64,000 nucleotides of DNA from positions 1,736,001-1,800,000 of the forward strand of contig NW_024045133.1 in assembly GCF_012273895.1 (NCBI RefSeq). The letters run 5' to 3'. The translations under genes and the position numbers were made by a program. Each line of letters begins with the position of its first letter. Position 1 is the first letter of the stretch. The notes under the pieces are model-generated. The model had not been told where the DNA came from and did no database searches. It saw nothing but the letters and a program-made list of their open reading frames with translations. Below are positions 61,939 to 64,000 of the stretch, piece by piece. Origin of the DNA: Zerene cesonia (lineage: Eukaryota > Arthropoda > Insecta > Lepidoptera > Pieridae).

Positions 61939-62107
61939 GTATGTTAGAAAGGGATGGTTATAGATAGCACGACTCTATAAAAAATCTTCTATATAGACCA
62001 ATATTAATAGTTTTAAAAACGTTTTCAAAGGAACAAATTGAATTAGCTGTCTCGGTCGAGAGCTTGGATTCTGTGTATGTTAGAAAGGGATGGTTATAGA
62101 TAGCGCA
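61939..62107 (+). repeat. tandem duplication in abstrakt 3' UTR
   Basis: A 31-base stretch starting TGTATGTTAGAAAGGGATGG occurs identically at about 61939-61969 and 62077-62107. The sequence upstream of each (ACCTGTCTCACTCGA against AGCTGTCTCGGTCGA) is also similar, so a unit of roughly 135-140 bp appears duplicated inside the 3' UTR. Confidence 0.7.
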
Positions 62108-62258
62108 AATACAGGCATGTTTCTCTCCAAATATGAAAGAAAATAATATTAATTTTATCATTCCCAACAAATTACACAGACAAATGCCATAAGGGTAATT
62201 AGTATAGGAATTTTACACTAAGAATAAATTGTAAATATATTTAAATATAAGCTATGTG

Positions 62259-62264
62259 AATAAA
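62259..62264 (+). terminator. abstrakt polyadenylation signal
   Basis: AATAAA about 380 bp after the TAG stop; another AATAAA lies at 62223-62228. Either could be used. Confidence 0.5.
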
Positions 62265-63423
62265 TATTGAACTTTATATAGACTTCTTGTTGTCCTATAC
62301 TATATCTGTACTAATATTATAAAAAGACACTTTTGTATGTTTGTAACGTTTTCACTCAAAAACTGCTGGAACAAATTAAAAAATTTAAACACGATTAGCA
62401 AGCTACATCTTCACTAAGTGACATAGACTAGATATGTACCACGGGCGAACAGCTATTTGATGAACCAATCACTATTAAGACTAGTGAATTATGTATGATT
62501 GATATACTATTTCAATTACGATAAATGACTACCCAGGCGGAGCCGGGGCGTGCAGTATAGTATTTTATAAAATATCCATAAATGAAATTAAAAATAAATA
62601 AAATAAAAATAGTTTATTTCATTTCCAACTTTACAAAATATGGAGTAGTAGGGACCTCCTGGTAAGTTTAAGAAAAAACCTGTGTCAGGAGGACCCACTC
62701 TTCCTTAACTTAAGTATTATAACTAGGTATGTGAAAATTGAAATAAACCGATTATAACTAGGTATTAGTACTAAATTGTGAAGTGTACGAATGTGTGTGT
62801 ATGTGTGTGTGAGTGTGCGTGTGTCAGTTTATGTGTGTATATTAGAATTAGGGTGCGAGTTTGTAAGTGAAGACATGGAGGTAAATAGCAGCGTAAATCT
62901 CTATGATGGTATGAATATATGTATGTAATAGAAATTATGTATTATGGAGGGTACTATACAGAATTTAAATAAATATATCCCTACTAATATTATAAATGCG
63001 AAAGTAACTCTGTCTGTCTGTCTGTCTGTTACGCTTTCACGCCTAAACCACTGAACCAATTTTGATGTAATTTGGTATGAAGGTAGAACTGAACTTGGGA
63101 AAGGACATAGGATGCTTTTTATCGAGAAAAAAAGAGTAGAAGGAGTTGAAATAGGGAGATGAAAGCGATATAACCGTATTTCACGCGGGCGAAGCCGTGG
63201 GCGGAAAGCTAGTAATTTATAAATGGCAATAAGTTGCAAGGAGGTTTTCAGTGTTTTCATAGTTAAGTGTTCTTAACCAGTTCATTAATGTTTCTTTAAG
63301 GTCACTACAATTTAAACTATGAATATTCAATAATTTATTTACATGGTTGTATATACTTAGTCTGGCCATAAATACTGTTACACTTAATTATAAAAAAATA
63401 TTACATTTGAATTTCGAATCTGT
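62265..63423 (+). other. region downstream of abstrakt
   Basis: The stretch contains a short Helitron-like fragment near 62310-62460, a TG-rich microsatellite at about 62792-62840 and a Helitron-like copy at 62978-63212. At 63357-63386 a motif AGTCTGGCCATAAATACTGT occurs close to the final N gap. No gene was recognised. Confidence 0.5.
62978..63212 (+). mobile_element. third Helitron-like family copy
   Basis: Plus copy from TCCCTACTAATATTATAAAT to GGCGGAAAGCTAG, with a (CTGT)n tract. Confidence 0.65.
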
Positions 63424-64000
63424 NNNNNNNNNNNNNNNNNNNNNNNNNNNNNNNNNNNNNNNNNNNNNNNNNNNNNNNNNNNNNNNNNNNNNNNNNNNNN
63501 NNNNNNNNNNNNNNNNNNNNNNNNNNNNNNNNNNNNNNNNNNNNNNNNNNNNNNNNNNNNNNNNNNNNNNNNNNNNNNNNNNNNNNNNNNNNNNNNNNNN
63601 NNNNNNNNNNNNNNNNNNNNNNNNNNNNNNNNNNNNNNNNNNNNNNNNNNNNNNNNNNNNNNNNNNNNNNNNNNNNNNNNNNNNNNNNNNNNNNNNNNNN
63701 NNNNNNNNNNNNNNNNNNNNNNNNNNNNNNNNNNNNNNNNNNNNNNNNNNNNNNNNNNNNNNNNNNNNNNNNNNNNNNNNNNNNNNNNNNNNNNNNNNNN
63801 NNNNNNNNNNNNNNNNNNNNNNNNNNNNNNNNNNNNNNNNNNNNNNNNNNNNNNNNNNNNNNNNNNNNNNNNNNNNNNNNNNNNNNNNNNNNNNNNNNNN
63901 NNNNNNNNNNNNNNNNNNNNNNNNNNNNNNNNNNNNNNNNNNNNNNNNNNNNNNNNNNNNNNNNNNNNNNNNNNNNNNNNNNNNNNNNNNNNNNNNNNNN
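63424..64000. other. assembly gap reaching the window end
   Basis: All bases are N to the end of the window; at least 577 positions. Confidence 0.97.

Overview
The window looks like nuclear DNA of a moth or butterfly. It is AT-rich, its spliced genes have GT-AG introns, and it is full of short elements typical of Lepidoptera: about 200-bp Helitron-like elements beginning TCCTACTAATATTATAAATG and ending GCAGCTAG, several tRNA-derived SINEs, tails of non-LTR retrotransposons and small fold-back elements. Four runs of N interrupt it; the three complete ones are exactly 1,000 N each, so they are placeholders and not measured distances.

Layout. (1) 1-32,292, minus strand: the 5' part of larp (La-related protein 1). 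Coding exon 1 is at 31,918-32,292, then a 26.9-kb intron packed with repeats, then exons at 4,846-4,987 and 3,823-3,899; the rest of the gene lies left of position 1. (2) 33,356-34,249, minus strand: an apparently intronless gene for a LITAF-domain membrane protein with two PPxY motifs. (3) 34,840-44,342, plus strand: the complete RpL4 (uL4) gene, 10 coding exons and 419 codons. (4) 47,331-54,553, plus strand: a six-exon gene for a 368-residue protein with a divergent THAP-type C2CH zinc finger. (5) 60,219-61,877, plus strand: the last four coding exons of abstrakt/DDX41. Its upstream exons are not visible and may lie in the 58,457-59,456 gap. Retroelement debris fills 57.7-59.8 kb.

The most interesting system is the set of non-coding RNAs inside RpL4. 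Eight of its nine introns hold a recognisable snoRNA candidate. There are six H/ACA RNAs. Three of them (introns 1, 3 and 7) are paralogues that keep the same guide pocket while their stems change by compensation. The other two are C/D RNAs (introns 8 and 9), copies of each other. Both C/D guides match adjacent stretches of 28S rRNA as I remember it. A ribosomal-protein gene thus appears to carry a cassette for rRNA modification.

The rest is mostly a transposon record: one assembly gap falls inside a Helitron copy with almost no sequence missing, one composite element is present twice with a nested insertion in one copy, and several short perfect hairpins have no explanation. I found no CRISPR array, bacterial operon, standalone tRNA or rRNA gene, or viral gene.
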